Source: an uncultured Bacteroidia bacterium (GTDB lineage Bacteria > Bacteroidota > Bacteroidia > Bacteroidales > Prolixibacteraceae). Taken from it: a stretch of DNA of 64,000 bases. Position numbers and translations under genes: made by a program. The stretch is from contig CAIVCR010000076.1 in assembly GCA_903904515.1 (NCBI GenBank), positions 1 to 64,000 on the forward strand, written 5' to 3'. Below are positions 25,196 to 34,400 of this stretch, in pieces (the first letter of the stretch is position 1; every line of letters starts with the position of its first letter). The notes beneath the pieces are model-generated. The model was not told the DNA's origin. It searched no databases and worked only from the letters and a program-made list of their open reading frames with translations.

Positions 25196-26629
25196 TTAAT
25201 TCACCGGTTTTAAGGAACGTGATTTTTCCTTGAAATTATGATCCCTTAAGATTTTTAAAAATGCCTGATCGAATCCGTGTGAAGGGAAAGGGGCCTGCGA
25301 AAGTTTCAGAGTACCATCAGGAGCAATCAGGTAAAAAGCGGGTATGCTGGAGGCGTTGTAGTTGTCAATTAGTTGTTTTTGTTTCGATCCATTGAGTAAT
25401 TCCCAGGAATAACCTTTTGATATCCAAAGTTTTGATGCATTTTCAAAATCGTCATCAAGTGAAATCGACACAAAATTGAGAACCTGTCGCAGCTCTTTTT
25501 CCAATGAAACAATAAGCTCAATTTCTCCCCTGCAGTCTGCGCTTGCACTGTTAAAAAAAGAAAGGTAAATAAATTTGCCGGCGTATTGATCCAGTGTTAC
25601 TGTCTCATGTTTCAGATTGGAAAGCCGTAATGCAGGCGCTTTCCCTCCAACGGCCAAATGGGCAAGTTTATTCTTAATCTGATTTGCCAAAGGTTGAAGC
25701 AGGGGTGATAAAATGGTATTTCCGGCAAATTCAACACCCTGGATCACCCCATCTTTGGAGAATCCTCCGGTATAATAACCGTCATATAACCCTTTAAGAA
25801 CTACCAATTCTGCAAATTCCTTTGAGAATCCCCTGCTTTCAAAAAAAGAGACTAAACCGGAGAAGTTTCCGGAATCAGTCAGGCTGATTAATTTATTATT
25901 TTGAATATTTAAGGATTGCTTTCGCAGGAAATCGGTAAAAAGGGTTTCAAAGGCCTGCTGATAGGCTGGGTGAGCAAGTTCCAGCGAGGCTGATGCAAAA
26001 TATTTAGTGATCAAAAAATCTGTATTTCTTTGATATAATGGATATTCCAATTCGGCGAAGGAGTAGTTCATCAACGTTTTAAAATAGGGATTTTTAATAC
26101 TTCCATATTTTTTTTCCAGAAGGGCTAAAATCGCACTGACAACCTCCTTTGATTTTTGCTGATAAATCTGATTGGAGTTTTTTACTGTTTCGAGGTTTAA
26201 ATCAGTAAGGAACGAGCGCACCGAAAAGTTCAGATCGGTGTTGTCGGCGCCCGGTAAGCCCAGCCAGTAAAGTGCAGGTTTGAAGTAGGAACTATGTGTT
26301 TCACCTGATGTTTTTGGAGAATACGGGGGAAGCTCGACCCGGTAATTTTTTCCCGGTTCAACGACTATTGTTCCGCGATACTTTTCAAGGTCAGTATAAA
26401 TCTCAGTTGTTTGGCTGAGTGAAAAGATGACCGAAAAGGAGCCGTCAGAATCAATATTGGTAGTTGCCAGTTCTGTTTTTTCATGCAGAATCGGATCTGA
26501 AACCCGATAGAATTTAATTTCTTTGGAGGCATAGTCAGCTGCTTTACCATAGAGCACAGACTTTTGGCCATTCAGCTGAAAAGTGGTGAACAGAATAAGC
26601 AAGCTTCCCACTAAATGGGAAGTTTTCAT
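25196..26629 (-). CDS. Thioredoxin-fold (TlpA-like) exported protein lacking the CxxC pair
   Basis: About 477 residues. I choose the ATG at 26629 (MKTSHLVGSLLILFTTFQLN) because it gives an ideal signal peptide; an ATG at 26653 is also possible and would overlap coaD by 11 bp. The N-terminal half is the DUF4369-like beta domain and helical region of Bacteroidota TlpA-type proteins. The C-terminal 140 residues are thioredoxin-like: LAVGGKAPALRLSNLKHETV, YLSFFNSASADCRGEIELIV, WELLNGSKQKQLIDNYNASS and the cis-proline strand IPAFYLIAPDGTL. The active-site position reads SASADCRGE, so one cysteine of the usual CxxC is missing. The gene lies downstream of coaD. Confidence 0.8.
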   Translation of the reverse strand: MKTSHLVGSLLILFTTFQLNGQKSVLYGKAADYASKEIKFYRVSDPILHEKTELATTNIDSDGSFSVIFSLSQTTEIYTDLEKYRGTIVVEPGKNYRVELPPYSPKTSGETHSSYFKPALYWLGLPGADNTDLNFSVRSFLTDLNLETVKNSNQIYQQKSKEVVSAILALLEKKYGSIKNPYFKTLMNYSFAELEYPLYQRNTDFLITKYFASASLELAHPAYQQAFETLFTDFLRKQSLNIQNNKLISLTDSGNFSGLVSFFESRGFSKEFAELVVLKGLYDGYYTGGFSKDGVIQGVEFAGNTILSPLLQPLANQIKNKLAHLAVGGKAPALRLSNLKHETVTLDQYAGKFIYLSFFNSASADCRGEIELIVSLEKELRQVLNFVSISLDDDFENASKLWISKGYSWELLNGSKQKQLIDNYNASSIPAFYLIAPDGTLKLSQAPFPSHGFDQAFLKILRDHNFKEKSRSLKPVN

Positions 26630-26642
26630 CAAACCCGGCAAC

Positions 26643-27119
26643 CTATTTTTCATAGAACTCTGAAAGATCAAGACATGCAGGAAGAAACAGACTAGCATCG
26701 CCTTTGTGACGAAGAATATCTCTTACTATAGTCGAAGAGATTGCCGTCGTTTCGGGTGTTGTCAATAAAAAAACCGTTTCAACTTCCGGATACATTTTTT
26801 TATTGATCTGGGCAATTGCACGTTCATATTCAAAATCGGCAGAGGTGCGCAAACCACGTAAAATATACTGGGCATGGACCCGCTTGCAATAGTCAACTGT
26901 CAACCCGTCAAATTTCCCGACATGTATTCTGGGCTCATTCTCAAATACGCGTTGGATCCACTCCTTTCTTTTAGCCAAAGGATAGAACGGTTCCTTATTT
27001 GAATTATAACCGATCATGATGATGATTTGATCAAACATGGGCAATGCCCTTCGGATGATCGATTCATGTCCTAAAGTAAAAGGGTCAAAGGATCCCGGAA
27101 ATATTGCAATTCTTTCCAT
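26643..27119 (-). CDS. coaD: Phosphopantetheine adenylyltransferase
   Basis: A 158-residue CoA-pathway enzyme (penultimate step). Nucleotidyltransferase marks are IAIFPGSFDPFTLGHESIIR (with the HIGH-type motif as TLGH), the substrate region YCKRVHAQYILRGLRTSADF and the closing TTAISSTIVRDILRHKGDAS. The length is normal. A TAGCTTTG element 19 bp upstream marks the promoter. Confidence 0.96.
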   Translation of the reverse strand: MERIAIFPGSFDPFTLGHESIIRRALPMFDQIIIMIGYNSNKEPFYPLAKRKEWIQRVFENEPRIHVGKFDGLTVDYCKRVHAQYILRGLRTSADFEYERAIAQINKKMYPEVETVFLLTTPETTAISSTIVRDILRHKGDASLFLPACLDLSEFYEK

Positions 27120-27137
27120 ACCGTATAAATTATTCTA

Positions 27138-27145
27138 CAAAGCTA
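27138..27145 (-). promoter_or_regulatory. -7 element upstream of coaD
   Basis: Minus strand TAGCTTTG matches TAnnTTTG, 19 bp upstream of the coaD start; a TTG lies 15 bp further upstream. Confidence 0.5.
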
Positions 27146-27309
27146 CGAAGAAAAACGGGACAATTCCATACTTTGATGATACGGGAATTTGTCAATTTAG
27201 GTGGTTAAAAATGATTAACTTTAGAGTTGTTGAAGCTGTAAAATTTTGGACTATTTTTTGAATAGGAATTGATTTTTTAGTTCCTTTACATTAGCTGATA
27301 AAAACGAAA

Positions 27310-28560
27310 ATGACAGAACGGGATATCATTGGGATTTTTGGGAAGATGAATTCAGGGAAGAGCTCTCTGATGAATCTTCTTACGCAGCAGGAGACCTCTA
27401 TCGTAGATTCAACACCCGGAACTACTACCGACACAAAGATTGCGCTGGCCGAAATTCATGGATTGGGCCCGGTAAAGATTATCGACACAGCCGGATTTGA
27501 CGAGACTGAATTATTGGGGGAGAAGAAACGAAAAAAGAGTATTGCAGCCTTGAAGGAGTGTGACTTGGTTTTGCTTGTTATTGATCCGTCGACTGATGAT
27601 TTTGAAACTGAGAATTTGATTATTAACGAGGCACGAAACCTTGAAAAGCAATTGATAACCGTTTTTAACCTTTTTAAGGCCGATGACCGTGTTCTTATTC
27701 GTGAGATAGAATCAACGCTTTATAAACCAGACTCTTATTCAAAGATTGTGCTAAGTGCTGTTGATATAAATGACCGACAGTTACTGCTTTTTTCAATTCT
27801 GAGTAATTATATTCCTAAAAACCATGCAGTTGAACTGTTGCCCTTTGTTGAACAGGAGGAGTTCTATATCCTCAATATTCCAATGGATGAGGAGACCCCT
27901 TCGGGCAGATACCTCAGACCACAGGCAATGGCCGAAGAGTATATCACGCGGAAATGGGCTTTCCCGGTCTCCTACCGGATGAACCTTGCCATGGCCCGGA
28001 TGGGGGATCTTTCTGAAAGAACGAGATGGGATGGATTTGTGAACAGTTTTACGAAAAGGCCTAAGGTTATAATTACAGATTCCCAGGCCATTGATATAAT
28101 AAAGGATTGGGCTCCGGAAGATATCGGCTTAACCACCTTTTCGATTATGATGATCAATTTTATGAGCAGGGGACAATTACCAGAATTTGTCAATGGAATC
28201 AGATCATTGAACGCATTACTCCCCGGTGATCATATCTTAATTGCCGAGGCTTGCAATCACTCACGGATCAAAGAGGATATCGGGACGGTTCAAATTCCCA
28301 AATTATTGAATAAATTCTATCCGGGCGTCATCATTGATCACTCCTTTGGGCGGGAATTTTTTGATGAGTTGGATATTCAGAAGTGCAAACTCGTGATCCA
28401 TTGTGGCGGCTGCATGATTTCGAACCAGCGCATGGCCGCCCGCCTCCGCGATCTGAACGCAACAGGAATTCCGATTACTAACTATGGAATTTTTCTGTCC
28501 TATATGCAGGGAGAGGAGACGCTTGAGCGGGTTATTAAACCATGGATGAGCAGAGATTAA
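27310..28560 (+). CDS. hydF: [FeFe] hydrogenase H-cluster maturation GTPase HydF
   Basis: A 416-residue GTPase that carries and delivers the [2Fe] subcluster to HydA. The N-terminal G domain shows P-loop GKMNSGKSSLMNLL, STPGTTTDT, and DTAGFDETELL; the C-terminal scaffold domain has the iron-sulfur motif EACNHSRIKED ... HCGGCMISNQRM (CxHx(n)HCxxC). The full set of conserved cysteines and histidines is present, so it should be functional. The partner genes hydE, hydG and hydA are not in the window. It stands alone, with no clear operon partner. Confidence 0.93.
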   Translation: MTERDIIGIFGKMNSGKSSLMNLLTQQETSIVDSTPGTTTDTKIALAEIHGLGPVKIIDTAGFDETELLGEKKRKKSIAALKECDLVLLVIDPSTDDFETENLIINEARNLEKQLITVFNLFKADDRVLIREIESTLYKPDSYSKIVLSAVDINDRQLLLFSILSNYIPKNHAVELLPFVEQEEFYILNIPMDEETPSGRYLRPQAMAEEYITRKWAFPVSYRMNLAMARMGDLSERTRWDGFVNSFTKRPKVIITDSQAIDIIKDWAPEDIGLTTFSIMMINFMSRGQLPEFVNGIRSLNALLPGDHILIAEACNHSRIKEDIGTVQIPKLLNKFYPGVIIDHSFGREFFDELDIQKCKLVIHCGGCMISNQRMAARLRDLNATGIPITNYGIFLSYMQGEETLERVIKPWMSRD

Positions 28561-28706
28561 ATACAAAATATTTAGAGCCCCTGAAAAGTGAAAAAATTCA
28601 AAATAAAGAATGCAAAATGCAAAAATCAAAGTGTATTTCGATCAGAAAGAGATTTTGCTCTTTGAATTTTAACTTTGCATTTTGAATTATTAACGAAGTC
28701 TATCTG
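28561..28706. repeat. Imperfect long inverted repeat after hydF
   Basis: The left half, with AATTCAAAAT and GCAAAATGCAAAAATCAAAG at about 28587-28630, can fold with the right half CTTTGAATTTTAACTTTGCATTTTGAATTA (split here as about 28660-28690). The 13-mer TGCAAAAATCAAA reappears at 46600-46612. Confidence 0.5.
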
Positions 28707-29273
28707 ATGATAAGAAATATATTAAACGAAAACCCTGCCCTGATACTGATCGACATTCAAAAAGGATTCGATGATATTGGCTATTGGGGAGGTCAGCGGA
28801 ATAATCCGGAAGCTGAAGAGAATGCCTCTAAACTGCTCAATTTGTGGCGAAAACATTCCCTGCCAATCTTCCATGTCAAACATTGTTCAATCAATCCCGG
28901 CTCGCGTTTAGCGGAAGGAAATCCGGGGAATGATTTTAAGGAGATGGTATTGCCGCTTGCTGCAGAAACCATTATTCGTAAAAGTGTAAACAGCGCCTTT
29001 ATCGGAACCGATCTGAAGGAACAGCTTGAGAATTTGAAAATCAGGAAGGTCGTCATCGTCGGGCTGACAACCGATCAGTGCGTATCAACAACAGCCAGGA
29101 TGGCGGGAAACTATAATTTTGAGACTTATGTTGTCTACGATGCCACTGCAACATTTAACAAAAAGGGATTTAAAGGAGAACAATTTTCTGCCCAGCTGAT
29201 TCACGATACGGCACTGGCAAGCCTGAACGGTGAATTTGCCACTATTATTAAGACTTTTCAGCTATTTTTTTAG
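28707..29273 (+). CDS. Isochorismatase-family cysteine hydrolase
   Basis: A 188-residue hydrolase of the isochorismatase fold. The catalytic triad pattern is present: Asp in [12 protein letters not shown], Lys in [16 protein letters not shown] and Cys in [19 protein letters not shown]. The family includes nicotinamidases and N-carbamoyl amidases, and the substrate cannot be told. Its 3' end overlaps the convergent SEC-C gene by 12 bp. Confidence 0.85.
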   Translation: MIRNILNENPALILIDIQKGFDDIGYWGGQRNNPEAEENASKLLNLWRKHSLPIFHVKHCSINPGSRLAEGNPGNDFKEMVLPLAAETIIRKSVNSAFIGTDLKEQLENLKIRKVVIVGLTTDQCVSTTARMAGNYNFETYVVYDATATFNKKGFKGEQFSAQLIHDTALASLNGEFATIIKTFQLFF

Positions 29274-30095
29274 ACAGCAGCTCTTATATTTCTTCCCCGA
29301 TCCGCAAGGGCAGAGATCATTTCTTCCGACGTTATTGAAAATATTGGCAAGCATGGGATTCTCTTCGGCAAACAGCTGTTCTGCGCTTTTGTAATGGCTT
29401 ACCCATTCACCACGCTGGTGAAAATAGCAACCCGGAGTATGCGTTACATCATCAAAAAGTTCGAGCGCATACTGAAGTTCTTCGCGAATCAGATTCTCGT
29501 TGGTCCCCTTTTGGGTGAAGGGGAGAAATGTTTCATGAAGTTTTTGCACCTCCCCGCGGCATGATAATAATCGTCGTTCAGCAACGTGGACGGCCAGTAA
29601 AGGTTTCCATCCGGTATCGGGATTGCCCAACAATCGTCCAATCTGCGCTCCGTGAGTTTCGTCCTTTGCAAAATAGATCGAATCGTACATGAAAAGATAG
29701 GGGGCATTGCTCTTTTTTGAAACCTGCTTTTCGATGGCATCGAGAAAAGTGGACACGTTTTCGGGAAAACGTTCAGAAAGCATGCCAACCAGGAAAAGCC
29801 CCTGTTCGTCCAAAAGATCCCAATCGGGAGAATCAGCAGTCGTAAAAAGGTTTATCACGGAGGGAACCATACGGGCAGAAGAATGTACTTCGGCAAGAAT
29901 GGCATACCACAAGGGGAGATTTGGCAGACTTCTGTTTAACGTTGCAATCCGTTCATCGTAAGCATTATCCAGGTGGAAGATTATTTTGTTTTCAAGATCT
30001 TCGTCATAGGGAAGGGAGTATAAAAACTCAAGTGCCTCAAATGGAATACCTGAAGTCCGCGTGTGTAGAATGGCCAATGCCTCTGCCTTTGTCAT
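29262..30095 (-). CDS. DUF1186 / SEC-C metal-binding protein
   Basis: A 277-residue protein. The first 230 residues are helical ([60 protein letters not shown]), consistent with DUF1186. The C-terminus is a SEC-C zinc motif [19 protein letters not shown] (CxCx8CC), as at the end of SecA. A role in protein-quality or zinc binding is inferred only from the motif. It overlaps the isochorismatase gene by 12 bp. Confidence 0.82.
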   Translation of the reverse strand: MTKAEALAILHTRTSGIPFEALEFLYSLPYDEDLENKIIFHLDNAYDERIATLNRSLPNLPLWYAILAEVHSSARMVPSVINLFTTADSPDWDLLDEQGLFLVGMLSERFPENVSTFLDAIEKQVSKKSNAPYLFMYDSIYFAKDETHGAQIGRLLGNPDTGWKPLLAVHVAERRLLSCRGEVQKLHETFLPFTQKGTNENLIREELQYALELFDDVTHTPGCYFHQRGEWVSHYKSAEQLFAEENPMLANIFNNVGRNDLCPCGSGKKYKSCCLKK

Positions 30096-30430
30096 CGTCG
30101 ATATATTTTGGGCGCAAATATAAATGATTAAAACAGAATAGGGGGAACTCTAACGGTTATGGTCCTACTTAAGATTTGATTTTTCAAAAACTCAGTATTA
30201 AGAAAGATACAATGTCGAATTTTTCCTAATTGGCTGATTTCTTAAAGATCAAAAATAAAAAAATGCCAACCTAGTAAATCCTTTTGAATCTAAAATCTGA
30301 CAATTATTTTATTAAAATAGCCAATGGAACAATTCCAAATAAAATTATTTTCATGAAAATAAGTCGACAACTGATAAAATAGTGTGATATTTGTAAAACC
30401 AATTACTTGGTTAATTGGTTGTCGTTTTGT
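30096..30430. other. Intergenic region upstream of metal locus
   Basis: 335 bp without a gene. Apart from the AACCAATTA palindrome at its right end, listed separately, the sequence is AT-rich with no clear promoter match to TAnnTTTG. Confidence 0.55.
30397..30420. promoter_or_regulatory. AACCAATTA palindrome ahead of metal-export locus
   Basis: AACCAATTA (30397-30405), a 6-bp spacer CTTGGT, then TAATTGGTT (30412-30420) form a perfect 9-bp inverted repeat 10 bp upstream of the first start codon. It is a plausible operator for a metal-sensing repressor or could be a leader hairpin; no regulator gene is nearby. Confidence 0.4.
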
Positions 30431-30850
30431 ATGAAGAGACTCTTGTCCATATCATTTGCGTTTCTCATCCTCCTTTCGGGGATGCACTTAACTGTGGCAA
30501 CTCACTTTTGCGGCGGGAAAATTGCATTCACAAAACTTTCTGTTTCGGGTGAGCTGGCTTCGTGTGGTATGGAAGGTAAAACCGATAAGTGTACTTTACC
30601 TGTAAAATTCAAAACGCATAATTGTTGTAAGGATAAAGTTTCTGCTTTTGTGGTAGATAACAATTACGCACCAACCTTTTCAGAATTTAAGGTGTTTCCG
30701 CAACCGGTGCTGCATGCTTTTATTCTTCCCCTCTTTTTGTCGGATTTTTCACAAGCTACTTTAACACATATTTGCACAAATGTCAGTCCCCCTGGCCATT
30801 TTTTGGTGAGCGATGTAAGCTTGCCAGGTATTTGTGTTTTCCGCATTTGA
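30431..30850 (+). CDS. HYC_CC_PP-family exported protein
   Basis: A 139-residue protein starting at 30431 (MKRLLSISFAFLILLSGMHL), which gives a signal peptide; an upstream in-frame extension adds a short polar stretch. It has the motif layout after which the family is named: THFCGGKIAF, then HNCCKDKVSAF, then VSPPGHF near the C-terminus, where the first site reads HFC in place of HYC. The family occurs near copper/heavy-metal export genes. Metal binding by its cysteines and histidine is likely. It opens the metal locus. Confidence 0.78.
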   Translation: MKRLLSISFAFLILLSGMHLTVATHFCGGKIAFTKLSVSGELASCGMEGKTDKCTLPVKFKTHNCCKDKVSAFVVDNNYAPTFSEFKVFPQPVLHAFILPLFLSDFSQATLTHICTNVSPPGHFLVSDVSLPGICVFRI

Positions 30851-30972
30851 TTTTAATGTTTTTTCGTGGATGAGATTGGTATGACCTTTTTTGTCCCAGA
30901 ACGTTTGTTTTTATGTTCCTTGCGGAACAAGAAATTTTTTAGCAATAACATTAAATAAAAAATACAAATATA

Positions 30973-31326
30973 ATGAAAACTGTAAAAATCATTATAATAG
31001 CCTTATTAGTAGTTGCTTTTGGAAATAATTCCAACGCCCAAACTCAGGTTAATTCTAAAGCTTCGGCTACAAAGACCGAGAAACTCAAAGTCTCAGGAAA
31101 TTGTGAACAATGTAAAGCCCGAATCGAAAAAGCTGCAAAAATTGATGGTGTCACAAAAGCGGAATGGAGCACCGAGAGTAAAATTCTTGCGGTGACTTAC
31201 GATCCTTCAAAGACCACCATCGATCAGATTGGGAAGAAAGTGGCTGCCTCTGGTCACGATACCGAAAAAGCAAAAGCTGACGATAAGTCTTTCAATGCCC
31301 TGCCCGGGTGTTGCAAATACAGGTAA
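30973..31326 (+). CDS. Exported HMA heavy-metal-binding protein
   Basis: A 117-residue protein with a signal (MKTVKIIIIALLVVAFGNNS) and one HMA domain at about 35-95: LKVSGNCEQCKARIEKAAK (CxxC metal site), then EWSTESKILAVTYDPSKTTI. The C-terminus adds GHDTEKAKADDKSFNALPGC followed by CKYR. Very similar features, including LPxCCxYR, end the CusB-type adaptor downstream, so the two share a recent origin. It is probably a periplasmic metal carrier feeding the efflux pump. Confidence 0.88.
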   Translation: MKTVKIIIIALLVVAFGNNSNAQTQVNSKASATKTEKLKVSGNCEQCKARIEKAAKIDGVTKAEWSTESKILAVTYDPSKTTIDQIGKKVAASGHDTEKAKADDKSFNALPGCCKYR

Positions 31327-31440
31327 TTAGGCTATTAGGCGTTTAGGCTGTTAGGCATTTAGGCTAATAGCCTATAGCCTAATAGTCTACAGTCTGAAAG
31401 CCCATTTTCAAATTCTCAAATTCCCAAATTTTCAAATCGA
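31326..31440. repeat. TTAGGC and CAAATT low-complexity repeats before cusA
   Basis: ATTAGGC/TTTAGGC units run from 31326 to about 31365, then TTAGGCTA (31359-31366) and TAGCCTAA (31375-31382) form an inverted repeat. From 31407 to 31436 CAAATT units (CAAATTCTC, CAAATTCCC, CAAATTTTC) follow. The same TTAGGC unit decays after birA near 23710-23780. Confidence 0.6.
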
Positions 31441-31444
31441 GCTC

Positions 31445-34400
31445 ATGTTTAACCGACTTGTCAAATATTTCCTCGGGAACCGGTTAATTACCTTTATTTT
31501 CCTGATCGCCGTTGTGGTTCTTGGAATGGTATATATACCTTTCAACTGGAAGGCTGATTTTTTTCCTCGTGATCCCATTGCTGTAGATGCAATCCCCGAT
31601 ATTGGAGATAACCAGCAGATAGTAGCCACCGAATGGATGGGGAGGTCACCCAAAGATATGCAGGACCAGGTTACCTATCCGTTAACGACGGCTTTACTGG
31701 GAATTCCCGGGGTCCAAACCATCCGGAGCACCTCTATGTTCGGTATGTCTTTCATTTACATCATCTTTAAGGATAATGTGGAATTTTACTGGAGCCGCTC
31801 ACGGATCCTCGAAAAACTGAATTCTTTACCTTCAGGCACCTTGCCACAAGGTGTGCAGCCAACCCTTGGGCCAGATGCTACTGCTTTGGGACAAATTTAC
31901 TGGTATACACTTGAGGGGCGCGATCCTAAAACGGGAAGGGCCAACGGAGGATGGAACCCTCAGGAACTTCGGTCAATTCAGGACTTCTACGTAAAATATG
32001 GGTTGTCTACAGCCGAAGGGGTTTCTGAGGTGGCTTCAGTAGGAGGATTTATTAAGGAGTACCAGATCGACCTGAATCCTGAAGCGCTTAAAGCCTTTAA
32101 TGTTTCTGTGATGGATGTGATGACCGCCGTCCGTAAAAGCAATCTCGATGTCGGGGCAGAGACGATGGAGCTCAATAATGTGGAATACATCATTCGTGGA
32201 CTGGGATATGTTAAAGATCTGAATGATCTTGAGATCTCGGTTGTTGCTGTCCGTAATAATGTCCCGGTTCGGATTAAGGACGTGGCACATGTTGCATTTG
32301 GCCCTGCTACCCGCCGTGGTGGCCTGGATAAGGCGGGCTCCGAAGCTGTCGGAGCAGTTGTTGTTGCCCGGTATAGCTCTAATCCGATGGATGTTATCAC
32401 CAATGTAAAGGACAAAATAAAAGAGATTGAGGCCGGATTACCTCAGAAAACGCTTCCTGATGGGACCGTTTCGAAGGTGACGATTGTCCCTTTTTACGAC
32501 AGAACCGGTCTGATCCGTGAGACGATAGGAACCCTGGAATCGGCACTTTCACACGAAATATTGATCAGCATAATTGTAATTATTATCCTGGTCATGAATC
32601 TCAGGGCTTCACTAATTGTGGCCGGGCTATTGCCAATTGGGGTGTTGATGACCTTTATCCTCATGCGGCTTTTCGGCGTTGAGGCGAATATTGTAGCCCT
32701 GTCGGGAATTGCAATAGCCATCGGGGTCATGGTCGATATCGGGATCGTTGATGTGGAGAATATTCTGCGACACCTGGAAATGCCCGAAAATAGCGGAATC
32801 CGGGGCAAGAAGCTCATCGGGGTGATCTATCTTGCAACGACTGAAGTGCGTTCGGCTGTAGTAACCTCAATTGCCACCACTATTGTAAGTTTCCTCCCGG
32901 TCTTTGCGATGCAGGCAGCTGAAGGGAAGTTGTTCCACCCGCTGGCATTCACCAAAACCTTTGCCCTGGTCTCAGCTTTCCTGCTGGGTATTATCGTTCT
33001 TCCAACTTTGACGTATCTCTTCTTTTCGATTCGAATCGACACTAAAAAGATTCGTCGGATTTGGAATAGTGCCTTGTTTGTTGCCGGTGTATTCTTCATT
33101 CTGATCTGGCACACCTGGCCGGCTCTTGCTTTGATTGCCATTGGAATAAATAATCTGCTTGACTACCGCTGGCCAGACTACCGCAAGGAATTTCCAAACT
33201 TTATCAACATTGCAATAACTGTCCTGATAGCCTCGTGGTATCTCACGATCGAATGGCTTCCCTTAGGGGCGCATAACTCTATATTTGCCAACTTCCTGTT
33301 TGTTGGTGGAATTATTGGGGTGATTTTGGCAGCGCTGATGTCGATGGTCCATTTTTATGAAAATATCATGCGGTGGGCATTGGCGCATAAGCGAAAATTC
33401 CTCATCATCCCAGCAGTTACGTTGATATTCGGTCTGTTGGTCTGGCTGGGTTTTGAAAAGACATTTGGATTTATTGCAACAGGTGCTGAAAAAATAGGTT
33501 GGAAAAGTTTCAGGCAGACAGCTTTCTGGCACCATCCGGTTAAGATTTTCCCCGGAACAGGTAAGGAGTTTATGCCTTCGCTCAATGAAGGTTCGTTCCT
33601 GTTGATGCCTACCAGCATGCCGCATTCAAGCATCGAAAAGAATCTTCAGTACATCGAAATCCTCGATAAGCGGCTGGCTGCTATCCCCGAAGTTGAAGTT
33701 GCGGTTGGAAAATGGGGACGCGTCAATTCGGCGCTCGATCCGGCACCGGTTCAGATGTTTGAGAATACGATCAATTACAAGTCTGAATATATTCTTGACG
33801 AAAACGGACAACGGGAAAAGTTCAAAGTCGATCGGGAGGGGAATTTTGTGATGAATATTGAAGAAGTTAGAAAAGCATTAGAAATAAATGGAAATAGAAA
33901 GGGTAAGGATGGAAATAAAGTAGAAATTAATGGAAATATTAAGGAGGTTAAGTACGATAAGGAAAAGGAGACCTTTTTGGTTGATTTGGATAGTCGATGG
34001 CTTAAATTTGAAAAGCCTTATTCCAATAGTTCAACCAATTTCAATTTATTTCCTTTTATTTCCCCTAATTTCAATTTATTTCAAAATATATCAACCAATT
34101 TCAATCAGTTTCTAATCCAGGATAATAATGGCGAATATTTTCGGCAATGGAGGGCGGAGATAAAAAAGCCGGATGATATCTGGAACGAAATTGTAAAAGT
34201 CACAAACATTCCGGGGTTGACCTCCGCGCCTAAATTGCAGCCAATCGAAACCCGCCTGGTGATGCTTTCGACGGGGATGCGCGCCCCAATGGGATTAAAG
34301 GTTTTTGGCCCCGATCTGGAAGCCATCGAGAAGGCGGGGATGCAGCTGGAGCAGGCACTGAAAGATGTCCCATCCATAAAAGCTTCATCGGTGTTTTATG

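Noticed and set aside
29262-29273. Frameshift or fusion at the overlap of isochorismatase and SEC-C genes
   Set aside because: Both genes have complete, typical ends and simply converge with a 12-bp overlap.
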